From: Rhizobiaceae bacterium
Lineage (GTDB): Bacteria > Pseudomonadota > Alphaproteobacteria > Rhizobiales > Rhizobiaceae
Assembly: GCA_023953835.1 (NCBI GenBank)
Contig: JAMLJB010000004.1
Span: 1-64,000 of the forward strand
Reading direction: 5' to 3'
DNA length: 64,000 nucleotides
The notes under the pieces were generated by a model that saw nothing but the letters and a program-made list of their open reading frames with translations, made no database searches and was not told the DNA's origin. How positions within the stretch are numbered: the first letter of the stretch is position 1; each line of letters begins with the position of its first letter. A program made the position numbers and the translations under genes. Of this stretch, positions 1 through 8,741 are shown piece after piece.

Positions 1-1
1 A

Positions 2-178
2 TTCGAGATCGCATCACGCGGCCCCATGATCGCCATCGGACGCGGAGCCGACCCCTGGCCCTGGCACAGCTATTCCTGCGCGCCGCTTTACGCCGTCTTC
101 GAAGCATATCGCCGCGCCGGCGCGGAGATCCACAACATGCCGTCCTCGCATGTCGGCCCCATCGTCGAGCATGATTAG
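2..178 (+). CDS. hypothetical protein, 5' end outside window
   Basis: An open frame enters from the left edge and stops at TAG 176-178, giving at least 58 residues ending VEHD. It is rich in Trp, His and Pro near WPWHSYSCAP. I do not recognise the family. It lies 9 bp before the next gene on the same strand, so it probably belongs to the same run of small plasmid genes. Confidence 0.45.
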   Translation, partial: FEIASRGPMIAIGRGADPWPWHSYSCAPLYAVFEAYRRAGAEIHNMPSSHVGPIVEHD

Positions 179-187
179 GAGGCCGTC

Positions 188-541
188 ATGCAGCCTTTCG
201 AGAATTCCCGCCTCCAGCTGCACCGCATGGAAAGCGCGTGCCTGAAAAATTGCGAGCATCTGCGCGTCATCGATCGCCAGATCCTTGCCGCGGCCGAGCG
301 CATGACGATCCGCGACCGTCCGAAAGTCCGCCAGTACGGCCGCCATGCGACGACCTGGACGCCGGCCGACGAGCGCTACTACCAATCCTGCATCGACGCC
401 GTCTACGAAAACAGGCGGCCCGAGATCGACGCACTGCGGCGAAAGATCGACCGCCAGAAGGCCGCCATCGAGCAACTTCACTCCCGGCTACGTCTCAACC
501 ACCGGCTCCCCAATTTCGAGATCAACATGATCAGCGGCTGA
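188..541 (+). CDS. hypothetical protein, 117 aa, coiled-coil C-terminal half
   Basis: The start ATG follows a GGAGG-like site. The product is charged and contains a long amphipathic helix (about residues 75-105, with RRKIDRQKAAIEQLHSRL) that looks like a short coiled coil. No catalytic motif is visible and the family is not recognised. It is the second of about ten small same-strand genes packed into the first 3 kb, each with its own ribosome-binding site. Confidence 0.55.
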   Translation: MQPFENSRLQLHRMESACLKNCEHLRVIDRQILAAAERMTIRDRPKVRQYGRHATTWTPADERYYQSCIDAVYENRRPEIDALRRKIDRQKAAIEQLHSRLRLNHRLPNFEINMISG

Positions 542-566
542 ACCGCTGCGCAAAAGGAGAATCCAC

Positions 567-1169
567 ATGCGAACCGATGAGGAGATCGTCAACCAGACGA
601 ACATGCTCGCAAGGCTTTGTCTGCGCTACCTCGGCACCGGATATGAGGTGCCGCTCGACCACAAATTCTACGAGGCGGCAGACCCGCGATCCAACGCAGC
701 GTGGAAACAGGCGTGCGAGATTCAGAAGCTTCTCACGAATACCGACCCCAACGACGCTCTTACGAACCTCGACGAGATGCAGACCTATCGAATCGAAGTG
801 GCAATGGATGTGCGCGCCTATGGGTATGTTGAGGTCGAGGCGTGCTCGAAAGAGCAGGCGATCGACATGGCGACCCCGAAGATCATCTCGGAGAACTTCA
901 AGTTGCGCGGCCATGGCGCCGAGGACACGGATTTCTCCAATCCCACTTCGATCTACCTGAGCGAGATCATGGTTGCCGGCGACCCGGACACCATAGACTA
1001 CATCGAGAAAGACCTCCCCGACGACGCCCGTGCCGCTGGCTGGACGACGATCATGCTTGAAGAAGCAAAAGCACTGATTGACGCCATCGACGGTGTCACG
1101 GCGCTGCCTGGTCATGTCCAAAGCGTCGTCGATCGGCTTCGCGCCTATGTCGAAACGTCGGCGCCATAA
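567..1169 (+). CDS. hypothetical protein, 200 aa
   Basis: The start is set by AAAGGAG ten bases upstream of ATG 567. The protein is acidic and soluble, with no signal peptide or membrane segment. The middle (about residues 73-110, YRIEVAMDVRAYGYVEVEA) has the alternating pattern of a small beta-sheet domain, followed by EACSKEQAIDMA, which resembles the repeat of PcfJ/DpnD-type small domains only loosely. No function is assigned. It sits between other small plasmid genes. Confidence 0.6.
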   Translation: MRTDEEIVNQTNMLARLCLRYLGTGYEVPLDHKFYEAADPRSNAAWKQACEIQKLLTNTDPNDALTNLDEMQTYRIEVAMDVRAYGYVEVEACSKEQAIDMATPKIISENFKLRGHGAEDTDFSNPTSIYLSEIMVAGDPDTIDYIEKDLPDDARAAGWTTIMLEEAKALIDAIDGVTALPGHVQSVVDRLRAYVETSAP

Positions 1170-1223
1170 ATCGCTGCCTCGCTTCATACCCCCGCAACCA
1201 TGCAAAACAAGGACACCATCATC

Positions 1224-1472
1224 ATGATCTTTGAATTTGTCATCGCTGACGAAAATCGCCTCAACGTCACCAGCGACGAGGATATCCATAGCCTCGCTGC
1301 ACGCCACAGCCGCGACATCGTCGGACCTTGCACCAATCACCGCCTTCGCCCCGAGCTGCGCGGTCAACCCATCGTCACCGACATGATCGGCCCCATGTGG
1401 GGCGGCATCCGCGACGGCCAACCGGTCATCCGGTACGAGGACAGTGAGGCGTACAGCAGGCTCTCGACCTGA
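1224..1472 (+). CDS. hypothetical protein, 82 aa
   Basis: I prefer ATG 1224 because AAGGAC lies about ten bases upstream. An in-frame ATG at 1200 would add eight residues without a good ribosome-binding site. The product begins MIFEFVIADENRL and has no recognisable motif. It is followed 15 bp later by the next small gene. Confidence 0.5.
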   Translation: MIFEFVIADENRLNVTSDEDIHSLAARHSRDIVGPCTNHRLRPELRGQPIVTDMIGPMWGGIRDGQPVIRYEDSEAYSRLST

Positions 1473-1487
1473 TCGGAGGATACAGGA

Positions 1488-1676
1488 ATGATCCACATCT
1501 CTCCCCCCGATCGCTTCTGCCCGCAATGGTGCGTTTACGTCGAAAATCGCGCCGGCGCGGTAACGGCAGAAGCCTATTTCGACACCAGGCACGAGGCCGA
1601 AGACCACGCCAAGACCTGGCACGAGAAAATGAAGCGCACCGGACACGTCATCGGTGCATCCCACCACGAGCCTTGA
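1488..1676 (+). CDS. hypothetical protein, 62 aa
   Basis: ATG 1488 is preceded by CGGAGGATACAGGA, a strong ribosome-binding region. The 62-residue product contains WCVYVENRAGAVTAEAYFDT, a short beta-hairpin-like stretch, then a His-rich tail. The family is not recognised. It is part of the small-gene run. Confidence 0.5.
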   Translation: MIHISPPDRFCPQWCVYVENRAGAVTAEAYFDTRHEAEDHAKTWHEKMKRTGHVIGASHHEP

Positions 1677-1685
1677 GGATCAGTT

Positions 1686-1931
1686 ATGTTCCAGATCGCC
1701 CGGATCATCCCGATTTACAGCCCGGTTCACGACGGGCTGGTTGGTCACAAGGCCGACATTCTGCCCATGACCTATTGTAGTGAAGCTCTCGCCCACAAAA
1801 TCGCGGGGCGCCACGAACAGGCGGCCTTCGACACCCATAGCGACGATTCCTTCGTCGTCATCCGCGCAGGCGAATGTCCTTTTACCCGCCGGCGGCCGCC
1901 AATCACCGAACACGACCCGCTTCCGTTCTGA
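1686..1931 (+). CDS. hypothetical protein, 81 aa
   Basis: The start follows GAGGATCA. The product (MFQIARIIPIYSPVHDG...) has no membrane segment or metal motif and I do not recognise it. It is nine bases from the gene before it and 12 from the gene after it, consistent with one polycistronic message. Confidence 0.5.
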   Translation: MFQIARIIPIYSPVHDGLVGHKADILPMTYCSEALAHKIAGRHEQAAFDTHSDDSFVVIRAGECPFTRRRPPITEHDPLPF

Positions 1932-1943
1932 AGGAGACCGCCC

Positions 1944-2231
1944 ATGCCCCATCGCACCCAAACGCGCGATGACGCCATCTCGGACGCCGAAGTCCTGGAA
2001 GCCATCATCCGCGCCAAGCATTCGGGCAAGAACGGCCGCTATGTCGACTTCGAAAGCGGCATTGCCCGTGTCGATTTGCTCGACGGCAATGACAACGCTC
2101 GTGTCACCGTCTTCGTTCGCGAGACGGCTGATCGGTGGACCGTAACCTATTACGGCCTCACCTGGTCCGCCTCGCAACTTGGCGATGCTCTACGACGTGC
2201 ACTCGACTGGCGCCAAGCCAAATTCCCCTGA
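1944..2231 (+). CDS. hypothetical protein, 95 aa
   Basis: AAGGAG lies eight bases before ATG 1944. The protein has a polar N-terminus followed by a beta-rich middle (ARVTVFVRETADRWTVTYYG) and a helical end. No known domain is seen. It is in the small-gene operon. Confidence 0.55.
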   Translation: MPHRTQTRDDAISDAEVLEAIIRAKHSGKNGRYVDFESGIARVDLLDGNDNARVTVFVRETADRWTVTYYGLTWSASQLGDALRRALDWRQAKFP

Positions 2232-2255
2232 CAGCCGTTCTATAGGAGCACGCAA

Positions 2256-2477
2256 ATGGTGAAGCTAACAAAACCGTTGCTTGAGGCCATGGCCTCCGCG
2301 CTGGCGGCTGCGCTTGCCGGCGAATTCGACGGTGGCGATTTCGAGGGCGAAGATCCGCATCATTTCGAGCGCGCCGCCCAGTGGATCGCCGAAGAGCTTG
2401 AGCGTCGTGCGGCCCGCTCGAACCGAATGACAGCCGCCGAGGCGGCTGTCGTCCCATCAACACGGAGATCATCATGA
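2256..2477 (+). CDS. hypothetical protein, 73 aa
   Basis: The start is preceded by AGGAGCAC. The protein is acidic, with a helical Ala-rich N-terminal half (LLEAMASALAAALAGEFDGG). Its stop overlaps the start of the next gene by four bases (ATGA), indicating translational coupling. Function unknown. Confidence 0.5.
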   Translation: MVKLTKPLLEAMASALAAALAGEFDGGDFEGEDPHHFERAAQWIAEELERRAARSNRMTAAEAAVVPSTRRSS

Positions 2478-2701
2478 CCTATTACATGGCAACGATAGAA
2501 ATTCTGGTCGACGTCGACGATGACAGCGAAGCCTGCGACTGCATCGCCGAGACATTACGACCGCAACTGCGCGAGTTCTCACCCGGCTCGCCCGTCATTG
2601 ATTGGCGCTATTCCAGTTCGGCTTTCCATCCCACCCGGCATGACGGGTCCGGCTTCGAATATGCTCTACCCCAGCAGGACGACCATGATCATGAAATCTG
2701 A
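2474..2701 (+). CDS. hypothetical protein, 75 aa
   Basis: It starts inside the stop of the preceding gene (ATGA). The N-terminus MTYYMATIEILVDVDDDSEA looks like one strand-helix unit of a small ferredoxin-like fold, but the family is not recognised. The 3' end overlaps the next gene by 17 bp. Confidence 0.5.
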   Translation: MTYYMATIEILVDVDDDSEACDCIAETLRPQLREFSPGSPVIDWRYSSSAFHPTRHDGSGFEYALPQQDDHDHEI

Positions 2702-2915
2702 GCAACACGCTCGCATCGACTCCAGTGGCGATTTCAATGCCGGCAACTACGTGCTCACGCACACGGTATCCAGCCAACGCATCAATCTGTTTTGCCTGAA
2801 GCCCGGCAAGGAACGTCACATCGGCACCTTGATCAGCGGCTCGCGAACGAAAATCGGGCAATTCCACCAGGGCGCACGCGACATTATCCGCGCCCTCGCT
2901 GCTCTCGACCGCTGA
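2685..2915 (+). CDS. hypothetical protein, 76 aa
   Basis: I place the start at ATG 2685 (or 2691), just after CAGGACG. A longer frame from 2520 would overlap the previous gene almost fully. The product is rich in basic and polar residues (HTVSSQRINLFCLKPGKERH). Function unknown. It is the last of the first small-gene group. Confidence 0.5.
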   Translation: MIMKSEQHARIDSSGDFNAGNYVLTHTVSSQRINLFCLKPGKERHIGTLISGSRTKIGQFHQGARDIIRALAALDR

Positions 2916-3171
2916 ACGTCTTTCACCGGTTCCACCGCGCTACCCTCCTGCAACGGGCGCTTTTGCATAAGCCGTGCAGCTCGCAGCGCGGCGTTTTTCC
3001 TTTCCGGCGCAATAGACTTTCCAGCGGCCCCGCCGACCGCGGCGGCATCGCTTAGCCCCACCCATCATTTTCCGTGACTGTCCGAACCCCAGCAGAGGCA
3101 GAGGACTGGCCGGAAAACATTGGCTTTCGCAAAAGCGCGAAAGCCTCCCTTCCATTACCGGAGCTACCACC
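2916..3171 (+). promoter_or_regulatory. leader of the methyltransferase-helicase gene, with hairpin
   Basis: This 256-bp gap has no convincing gene. Just before the next start it holds an inverted repeat with 9-bp perfect arms, GGCTTTCGC (3122-3130) and GCGAAAGCC (3137-3145), loop AAAAGC, 26 bp before ATG 3172. The ribosome-binding site CCGGAG follows the hairpin. It may be an attenuator or a translation-control hairpin, since no T-run follows it. Confidence 0.5.
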
Positions 3172-6100
3172 ATGGATCTCTCATCAGCGCGTCCCCGCGC
3201 CACCCAGACTGCCGCCGCGATTCTCGCCGCGGCACGCCATCTGCTCGCCCATCTCGAAAAAGGCACTCAGATCTCAACTGCGATGCTGCGCACCGCGATG
3301 GAAGACGCTTTCGGCGACACTGACGCCAACGGCGCATGGGTCTGGAAAGACGCCTATGACGCACTTGAATGCGCCACCGTCCTGTTTCTGCTCAAGTACG
3401 GCCGCCGCATCCGCAAGCAGACGCCCGACCGCTTTGCCGAACTCGCGCTGCACGAGCGGCTGTTCGCGCTCCTGCCCAGCCACACGCGCCGCAGCGAAGA
3501 CCAGAACCGCTTGCAGCAGTTCTCCACCCCGCTGCCCCTCGCCTATTGCGCCGCATACGCCGGCGGAGTTGTCGCCACGGACATGGTTCTCGAACCATCG
3601 GCGGGCACCGGCCTGCTTGCGGCCTTCCCCGCGATCGCGGGCACCCGCCTCGCGCTCAACGAGTTCGATCCTGATCGGGCCGACCTTGCCGCCGCGATCT
3701 TCGACCAGCCCGTTACGCGCCATGACGCCGCGACCATCAATGATCGCCTCGATCCCTCTCTTCGTCCGACACTTGTTATTATGAACCCGCCATTTTCCGT
3801 CGCCGCCAATGTCGTCGGACGCTATCAGGCGGCAACCGCCAATCATCTTCGCTCGGCACTGGCCCGTCTGCAGGATGGCGGCCGTCTCGTGGCTATTACC
3901 GGCTCCAACTTCGCGCCGAACACCGATCTCGGCCGTCCCTTCTACCAGTCGATCGCCGAGCATTCGCGTTTGCGGTTCACGTCCGCGATCGCCGGCAATC
4001 TCTACGCCCGCCACGGAACCTCTTTCGAAACCCGTCTCACCGTCATCGACAAGATCACTGCCCAGGGCGACGAAGCCGTCATCTATTCTGAACCCGCCAC
4101 CAACTGCCGCGACCTGCTCGAGCGCATCATTACCGATTGCCCGGATCGCCACGCTTCGAAGCCGACGGCCGTCGATCTTGTCCCCTCGCCACGAACGAAC
4201 CTCGCCCGCAATCTTCGCGAGGAAGCCCGCAGCAAGGCTCGTGCCGCACAGATCGAAGCCGCCCGGCACCCGCTCGACAAGACCGACACCGTCCTTGTCG
4301 ATTATACCCCGCGCCAAACGCCTACGACCGCGTCGACCACGACGACAAGCGCCATCTATGAGCCCTACACGGTCCAGGCCATCGAGATCGCCCACGCTAC
4401 GGCTCATCCCTCCGACCTGGTGCAGTCCGCCGCAATGGCCTCCGTCGCGCCTCCGGTCCCTCAATACCGGCCGACCTTGCCCAAGGCCGTCCTGCATAAC
4501 GGCCTCCTCTCTGGTCCGCAGATGGAAACGGTCATCTATGCCGGCGAGGCCCATTCTTCCTTCCTTCCCGGCCTCTATCGACGCGACGATCAAGGCGCGA
4601 TCGTTCGCGCCAATGACGGTGACGAAAATGCCTTCACCATCCGTCGCGGTTACTTCCTCGGCGACGGCGCCGGTTGCGGCAAGGGCCGCCAGATCGCCGG
4701 TGTCTTTCTCGATAACTTCATTGCCGGCCGCCGTCGTCACGTCTGGCTCTCGCGCAGCGACAAGCTGATCGAAGACGCCATCCGCGATTGGAAGGCTCTC
4801 GGCGGGAGCGCATCGGACATCGTTCCACTCGCCCGCTACCGCCAGGGCGCGGACATTACGCTCCAGGCCGGCATTCTCTTTGTTACCTATGCGACCTTGC
4901 GCACGGCCGAAAAACAGGACGGCGACAAGATCAAGGCCAGCCGCCTCGACCAGATTTTGGACTGGCTCGGCGATAATTTCGACGGCGTCATCGCCTTCGA
5001 CGAGGCCCACGCCATGGCCAACGCAGCCGGTTCGAGCAGTGATCGTGGCGATACCAAGCCCTCCGAACAGGGTCTCGCCGGCCTGCGCCTGCAGAACGCG
5101 GTTCCCAACGCCCGCGTCGTCTATGCCTCCGCGACCGGCGCCACCACGGTTTCCAATCTCGCCTATGCCGTCCGTCTCGGCCTCTGGTCCACCGGCGAAT
5201 TCCCGTTCAAATCCCGCGTCGATTTCGTCGGCGCCATGGAGGCAGGCGGCATCGCCGCCATGGAGATCATCTCCCGCGACCTGAAGTCGCTCGGGCTCTA
5301 CATCGCACGCTCCCTATCATTCGAAGGCGTCGAATATGAAATGCTCGAGCACGAACTCACCGACGAGCAGCGCTCCATCTATGATCAGTATGCCGACGCC
5401 TACCAGATCATTCACAACAACCTCGAAAAAGCGCTTGAAGCGGCCGGGATTACCGATCCTGACCACGGCACCTTGAACCGCCACGCCAAATCCGCCGCCC
5501 GCAGCGCCTTCGAAAGCAACAAGCAACGCTTCTTCAATCACCTGATCACGGCGCTGAAGACGCCGTCGCTCCTGCGCTCAATGGACAACGATATCGCCGA
5601 CGGCCACGCCACCGTCGTCCAGCTCGTCTCGACCGGCGAGGCCCTCATGGGCCGCCGCCTTGCCGAGATCCCCGCGAGCGAATGGGAGGACCTCACCATC
5701 GACATCACTCCGCGTGAATATTGCCTGGATTATCTCATGCACTCCTTCCCGACCATGCTTTACGAGCCCTACACCGACGAGAACGACAATCTGCGTTCGC
5801 GCATCGCCTATGACGACGACGGCAATCAGATCGAATGCCAAGACGCCGTAGCGCGTCGCGACAGCCTCATCGAGCACCTGGCGGCACTGCCGCCGGTTCA
5901 CGGCGCGCTCGACCAGATCATCTGGCATTTCGGCACCGATAATGTCGCCGAAATCACCGGCCGCTCACGCCGCGTCGTCAAATCCGACGACGATCGCTTC
6001 TCCATCCAGCGCCGCCCAGCCTCCGCAGGCTTCGCCGAAACCCACGCCTTCATGAACGACGACAAGCGCGTCATCGTCTTCTCCGACGCCGGCGGTACCG

Positions 6101-7506
6101 GTCGCTCCTATCATGCCGACCGCACCGCCAGGAACCAGCGCCTGCGCGTCCACTATCTCCTTGAAGCCGGCTGGCGTGCGGACAACGGCGTCCAGGGTCT
6201 CGGCCGCTCGCACCGCACCAACCAGGCGCAGCCCCCGCTCTTTCGGCCGGTTGCCTCCAACGTCAAGGGCGAGAAGCGGTTTTTATCCACCATCGCCCGC
6301 CGCCTCGACACCCTTGGCGCGATCACCAAGGGCCAGCGCCAGACCGGCGGACAAGGAATCTTCCGCGCTGACGACAATCTTGAAAGCGATTATGCCCGCG
6401 CTGCGTTGCGCAAGTTCTTCCAGCAACTCCATCGCGGCAACATCGACGACTGCACTCTCGACGACTTCTGCGCTATGACCGGCCTTAACCTGACCGACAA
6501 GGACGGGACGCTGAGGGATGAATTGCCGCCCATCTCGCAATTCCTCAATCGCTGCCTGGCGCTGCGCATCGATGTCCAAAACCGTCTCTTCGACGTATAT
6601 ATGGGCCTGCTCGATGACACAATCGAAGACGCCAAGCGCGCCGGCACCTACAATATCGGCCTCGAGACGCTGATCGCTGAACGGTTCGACGTCACCGACC
6701 GCAAAATCATCTACACCCACGCCAAAACACGCGCGCAAAGTTACGCGCTGACCGTACACGAAACCTCGCGTAACAAGCCGGTCAGTCTCGATCGTGCGCG
6801 CGAGATCCTCAGCTCCTACACGTCCTGCGTCACGCTTTATCATCCCGAACGGGATCAAGCTGCTCTTGCCCACGACACGACGTCCTACACCGACGAGGAC
6901 GGCAAGGTTCACCGTTGCGTCCGCCTGATCCGCCCGCTGTCGCAGGAGCGTGTACAGACCAGGCAATTGACCGATCAGGGCTGGCAGACCGTCGACTATG
7001 ATGAGTTCGCCGACGCCTGGAAGCGCGAACTCGCCACAATTCCCGAATTCTCAACCCGCCGCTTCACGCTCGTTTGCGGCTTGCTGCTGCCGATCTGGAC
7101 CGCACTGCCCAAACAGGATTGCCTCGTCTATCGCCTCACCGCGTCAAATGGCGAGACCATCATCGGCCGTCTCGTCCAAGACCATCAGCTCAGCCGTGTC
7201 TATGAGGCCCTGGGCGTCACCGGCGCCATCGACTGGACCCCCGACACGCTCCTGCGAGCCCTCAACGCGCAATCCGCCCGTATCAAGCTCACGAGCGGAA
7301 TCACCCTGCAAAAGGTCTATGTCATGGGCCGTTCACGCATCGAGGTCACGGGCTTCCAGGCGTCCGATCTTTCCCACTTCAAGGCTCTCGGCTGCTTCAC
7401 CGAGATCATCTCGTGGAAGACCCGCCTGTTCGTCCCGATCGACGACACGCATGTGCTGGAGTCTGTGCTGAGCCACCATAACGTCAAGCTGCAGGAGGCC
7501 GCATAA
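3172..7506 (+). CDS. methyltransferase / strawberry-notch helicase fusion
   Basis: This 1444-residue protein has two recognisable halves. The N-terminal part (about 130-270) is a Rossmann methyltransferase: a SAM-binding LEPSAGTGLL near 140 and NPPFS at 205-209, the catalytic motif of N6-adenine/N4-cytosine amino-methyltransferases. The rest is a superfamily-2 helicase of the strawberry-notch (SNO) type: Walker A GDGAGCGK (497-504), DEAH (610-613), the SAT-like YASATGAT (about 651), then SDAGGTGRSYHAD (about 970) and GLGRSHRTNQAQ (about 1010), both characteristic of SNO. Such fusions are common on large alphaproteobacterial plasmids and some phages, but their role is not established. Its stop overlaps the primase start (TAATG), so the two are translationally coupled. 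The domain calls are firm. A role in plasmid DNA modification, replication or anti-restriction is inference. Confidence 0.88.
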   Translation: MDLSSARPRATQTAAAILAAARHLLAHLEKGTQISTAMLRTAMEDAFGDTDANGAWVWKDAYDALECATVLFLLKYGRRIRKQTPDRFAELALHERLFALLPSHTRRSEDQNRLQQFSTPLPLAYCAAYAGGVVATDMVLEPSAGTGLLAAFPAIAGTRLALNEFDPDRADLAAAIFDQPVTRHDAATINDRLDPSLRPTLVIMNPPFSVAANVVGRYQAATANHLRSALARLQDGGRLVAITGSNFAPNTDLGRPFYQSIAEHSRLRFTSAIAGNLYARHGTSFETRLTVIDKITAQGDEAVIYSEPATNCRDLLERIITDCPDRHASKPTAVDLVPSPRTNLARNLREEARSKARAAQIEAARHPLDKTDTVLVDYTPRQTPTTASTTTTSAIYEPYTVQAIEIAHATAHPSDLVQSAAMASVAPPVPQYRPTLPKAVLHNGLLSGPQMETVIYAGEAHSSFLPGLYRRDDQGAIVRANDGDENAFTIRRGYFLGDGAGCGKGRQIAGVFLDNFIAGRRRHVWLSRSDKLIEDAIRDWKALGGSASDIVPLARYRQGADITLQAGILFVTYATLRTAEKQDGDKIKASRLDQILDWLGDNFDGVIAFDEAHAMANAAGSSSDRGDTKPSEQGLAGLRLQNAVPNARVVYASATGATTVSNLAYAVRLGLWSTGEFPFKSRVDFVGAMEAGGIAAMEIISRDLKSLGLYIARSLSFEGVEYEMLEHELTDEQRSIYDQYADAYQIIHNNLEKALEAAGITDPDHGTLNRHAKSAARSAFESNKQRFFNHLITALKTPSLLRSMDNDIADGHATVVQLVSTGEALMGRRLAEIPASEWEDLTIDITPREYCLDYLMHSFPTMLYEPYTDENDNLRSRIAYDDDGNQIECQDAVARRDSLIEHLAALPPVHGALDQIIWHFGTDNVAEITGRSRRVVKSDDDRFSIQRRPASAGFAETHAFMNDDKRVIVFSDAGGTGRSYHADRTARNQRLRVHYLLEAGWRADNGVQGLGRSHRTNQAQPPLFRPVASNVKGEKRFLSTIARRLDTLGAITKGQRQTGGQGIFRADDNLESDYARAALRKFFQQLHRGNIDDCTLDDFCAMTGLNLTDKDGTLRDELPPISQFLNRCLALRIDVQNRLFDVYMGLLDDTIEDAKRAGTYNIGLETLIAERFDVTDRKIIYTHAKTRAQSYALTVHETSRNKPVSLDRAREILSSYTSCVTLYHPERDQAALAHDTTSYTDEDGKVHRCVRLIRPLSQERVQTRQLTDQGWQTVDYDEFADAWKRELATIPEFSTRRFTLVCGLLLPIWTALPKQDCLVYRLTASNGETIIGRLVQDHQLSRVYEALGVTGAIDWTPDTLLRALNAQSARIKLTSGITLQKVYVMGRSRIEVTGFQASDLSHFKALGCFTEIISWKTRLFVPIDDTHVLESVLSHHNVKLQEAA

Positions 7507-8513
7507 TGTCCACCGCGCACGATCTTGCCCGCTCGCTCGCCGCGCACGCCGAGGACTTCTGCCGGCGTTATCTGCCCAACGGCCGCCGCGTAGGTAATTA
7601 CTGGATGGTCGGCAACATCCATGGCGACACCGGCCGCAGCCTCGCCGTTCGCCTGAAGGCTTCCGGCGGACGCGCGGCCGGGAAGTGGTCCGACCATGCC
7701 CTCGGAATTCATGGCGATCTGCTCGACATCCTTCAGGCGAACGTCACCCCGGACGATTGGCGCAGCATCGCCGATGAAGCCCGTTCTTTTCTTGGTTCCG
7801 CTCCACCGGTCTCGACGCCGCCGCTGCCGTCAAATAGACGCAGCCGTCCAGCGGGGCAGCGCCTTTTTGCGCTCGGCCGTCCGATCGCCGACACACCTGC
7901 GTCCCGGTATCTGTCCAATCGCGGCATCACCCGCATCGGCCCCGCTCTGCACTACCATCATGCGGTCTATTTTCTCGATTCATCAAGCCGCCGCCAGCAG
8001 CTACCTGCCCTTCTCGCCGCCATCACCGATAACGCCGGCACCGTCACAGGCTGCGCCCGCACCTGGCTTGACGCGAAGACTGCATCGCTTGCCGATATCG
8101 ATGCGCCCAAGCGTGTCATCGGAGCTCTGTTCGGCAATGCCGTTCGCTTCGCCGGCGCTCCGCATGATCCCGACCTCTTCGCAGGCGAAGGCGTCGAAAC
8201 CATTCTTTCCGTCGGCTCGGCTCTTCAATCCGCTTCGCTCGCGGCTTGTCTCACCGCGAACCATCTCGCGGTCTTTGAGCCGCCCGACTATGTGCGCCGC
8301 CTCCTTGTAGCGCACGACAATGACGACGCCGGCCGATACGCCCTCGCGCAACTTACCTGTCGCCTCGTTCCGCGAGGAATTGACGTCCTGCCGGTGCCGC
8401 CCCGGCGGAACGATTTCAACGACGATCTCCGCGCCGACGGCGTCGGGGGCCTGCGCGAAACGCTTTCCCACTGCCTCGACCAAGCCACCATCGAACGGCT
8501 GATCGGGGCCTGA
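7506..8513 (+). CDS. Toprim-domain primase-like protein (DUF7146 type)
   Basis: This 335-residue cytoplasmic protein starts within the stop codon of the helicase gene. The N-terminal part (CRRYLPNGRRVGNYWMVGN, then GGRAAGKWSDHALGIHGDLL) matches the DUF7146 region found before Toprim domains in plasmid and phage primase/helicases. The Toprim catalytic glutamate lies in AGEGVETILS (about residue 227) and the metal-binding acidic motif in VAHDNDDAG (about 270). It probably makes primers or acts in DNA processing together with the preceding helicase. It lacks a helicase domain of its own, so the neighbour may supply that function (inference). Confidence 0.82.
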   Translation: MSTAHDLARSLAAHAEDFCRRYLPNGRRVGNYWMVGNIHGDTGRSLAVRLKASGGRAAGKWSDHALGIHGDLLDILQANVTPDDWRSIADEARSFLGSAPPVSTPPLPSNRRSRPAGQRLFALGRPIADTPASRYLSNRGITRIGPALHYHHAVYFLDSSSRRQQLPALLAAITDNAGTVTGCARTWLDAKTASLADIDAPKRVIGALFGNAVRFAGAPHDPDLFAGEGVETILSVGSALQSASLAACLTANHLAVFEPPDYVRRLLVAHDNDDAGRYALAQLTCRLVPRGIDVLPVPPRRNDFNDDLRADGVGGLRETLSHCLDQATIERLIGA

Positions 8514-8741
8514 AACGGGATGCCGGCCGCCTCCGTGTAACCGCCCCGCCAGTGAGGGGTGCCAGCCCGTCCTAGAGGCGATTTATAAGCCGGCGTCGGG
8601 CCAAGAGGCCCTTTGCGACGGCGGCAACGCGGCTGCGCCGCGTCCGGCGCTTCGCTAGGCCCTGCGGGTGCCACCGCCACAAGCAGGCTTGAGAAATCGC
8701 CCGTCCGGGCCTAGCGCCCCTCACCAGACGAGGACAGATCG
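8514..8741 (+). promoter_or_regulatory. structured leader with long-range inverted repeat
   Basis: This 228-bp GC-rich gap has no gene. Its outer parts are complementary: GTGAGGGG (8552-8559) with CCCCTCAC (8717-8724), and GGCGATTT (8577-8584) with AAATCGCC (8694-8701). These enclose about 110 nt with smaller possible stems. A transcript across the gap could fold into one closed structure ending 17 bp before the next start. It may be a structured 5' leader or a small RNA. Confidence 0.45.

Noticed and set aside
3274..5010. A 578-codon open frame on the minus strand
   Set aside because: It lies wholly inside the methyltransferase-helicase gene and is a by-product of GC-rich codons; it has no family motif.
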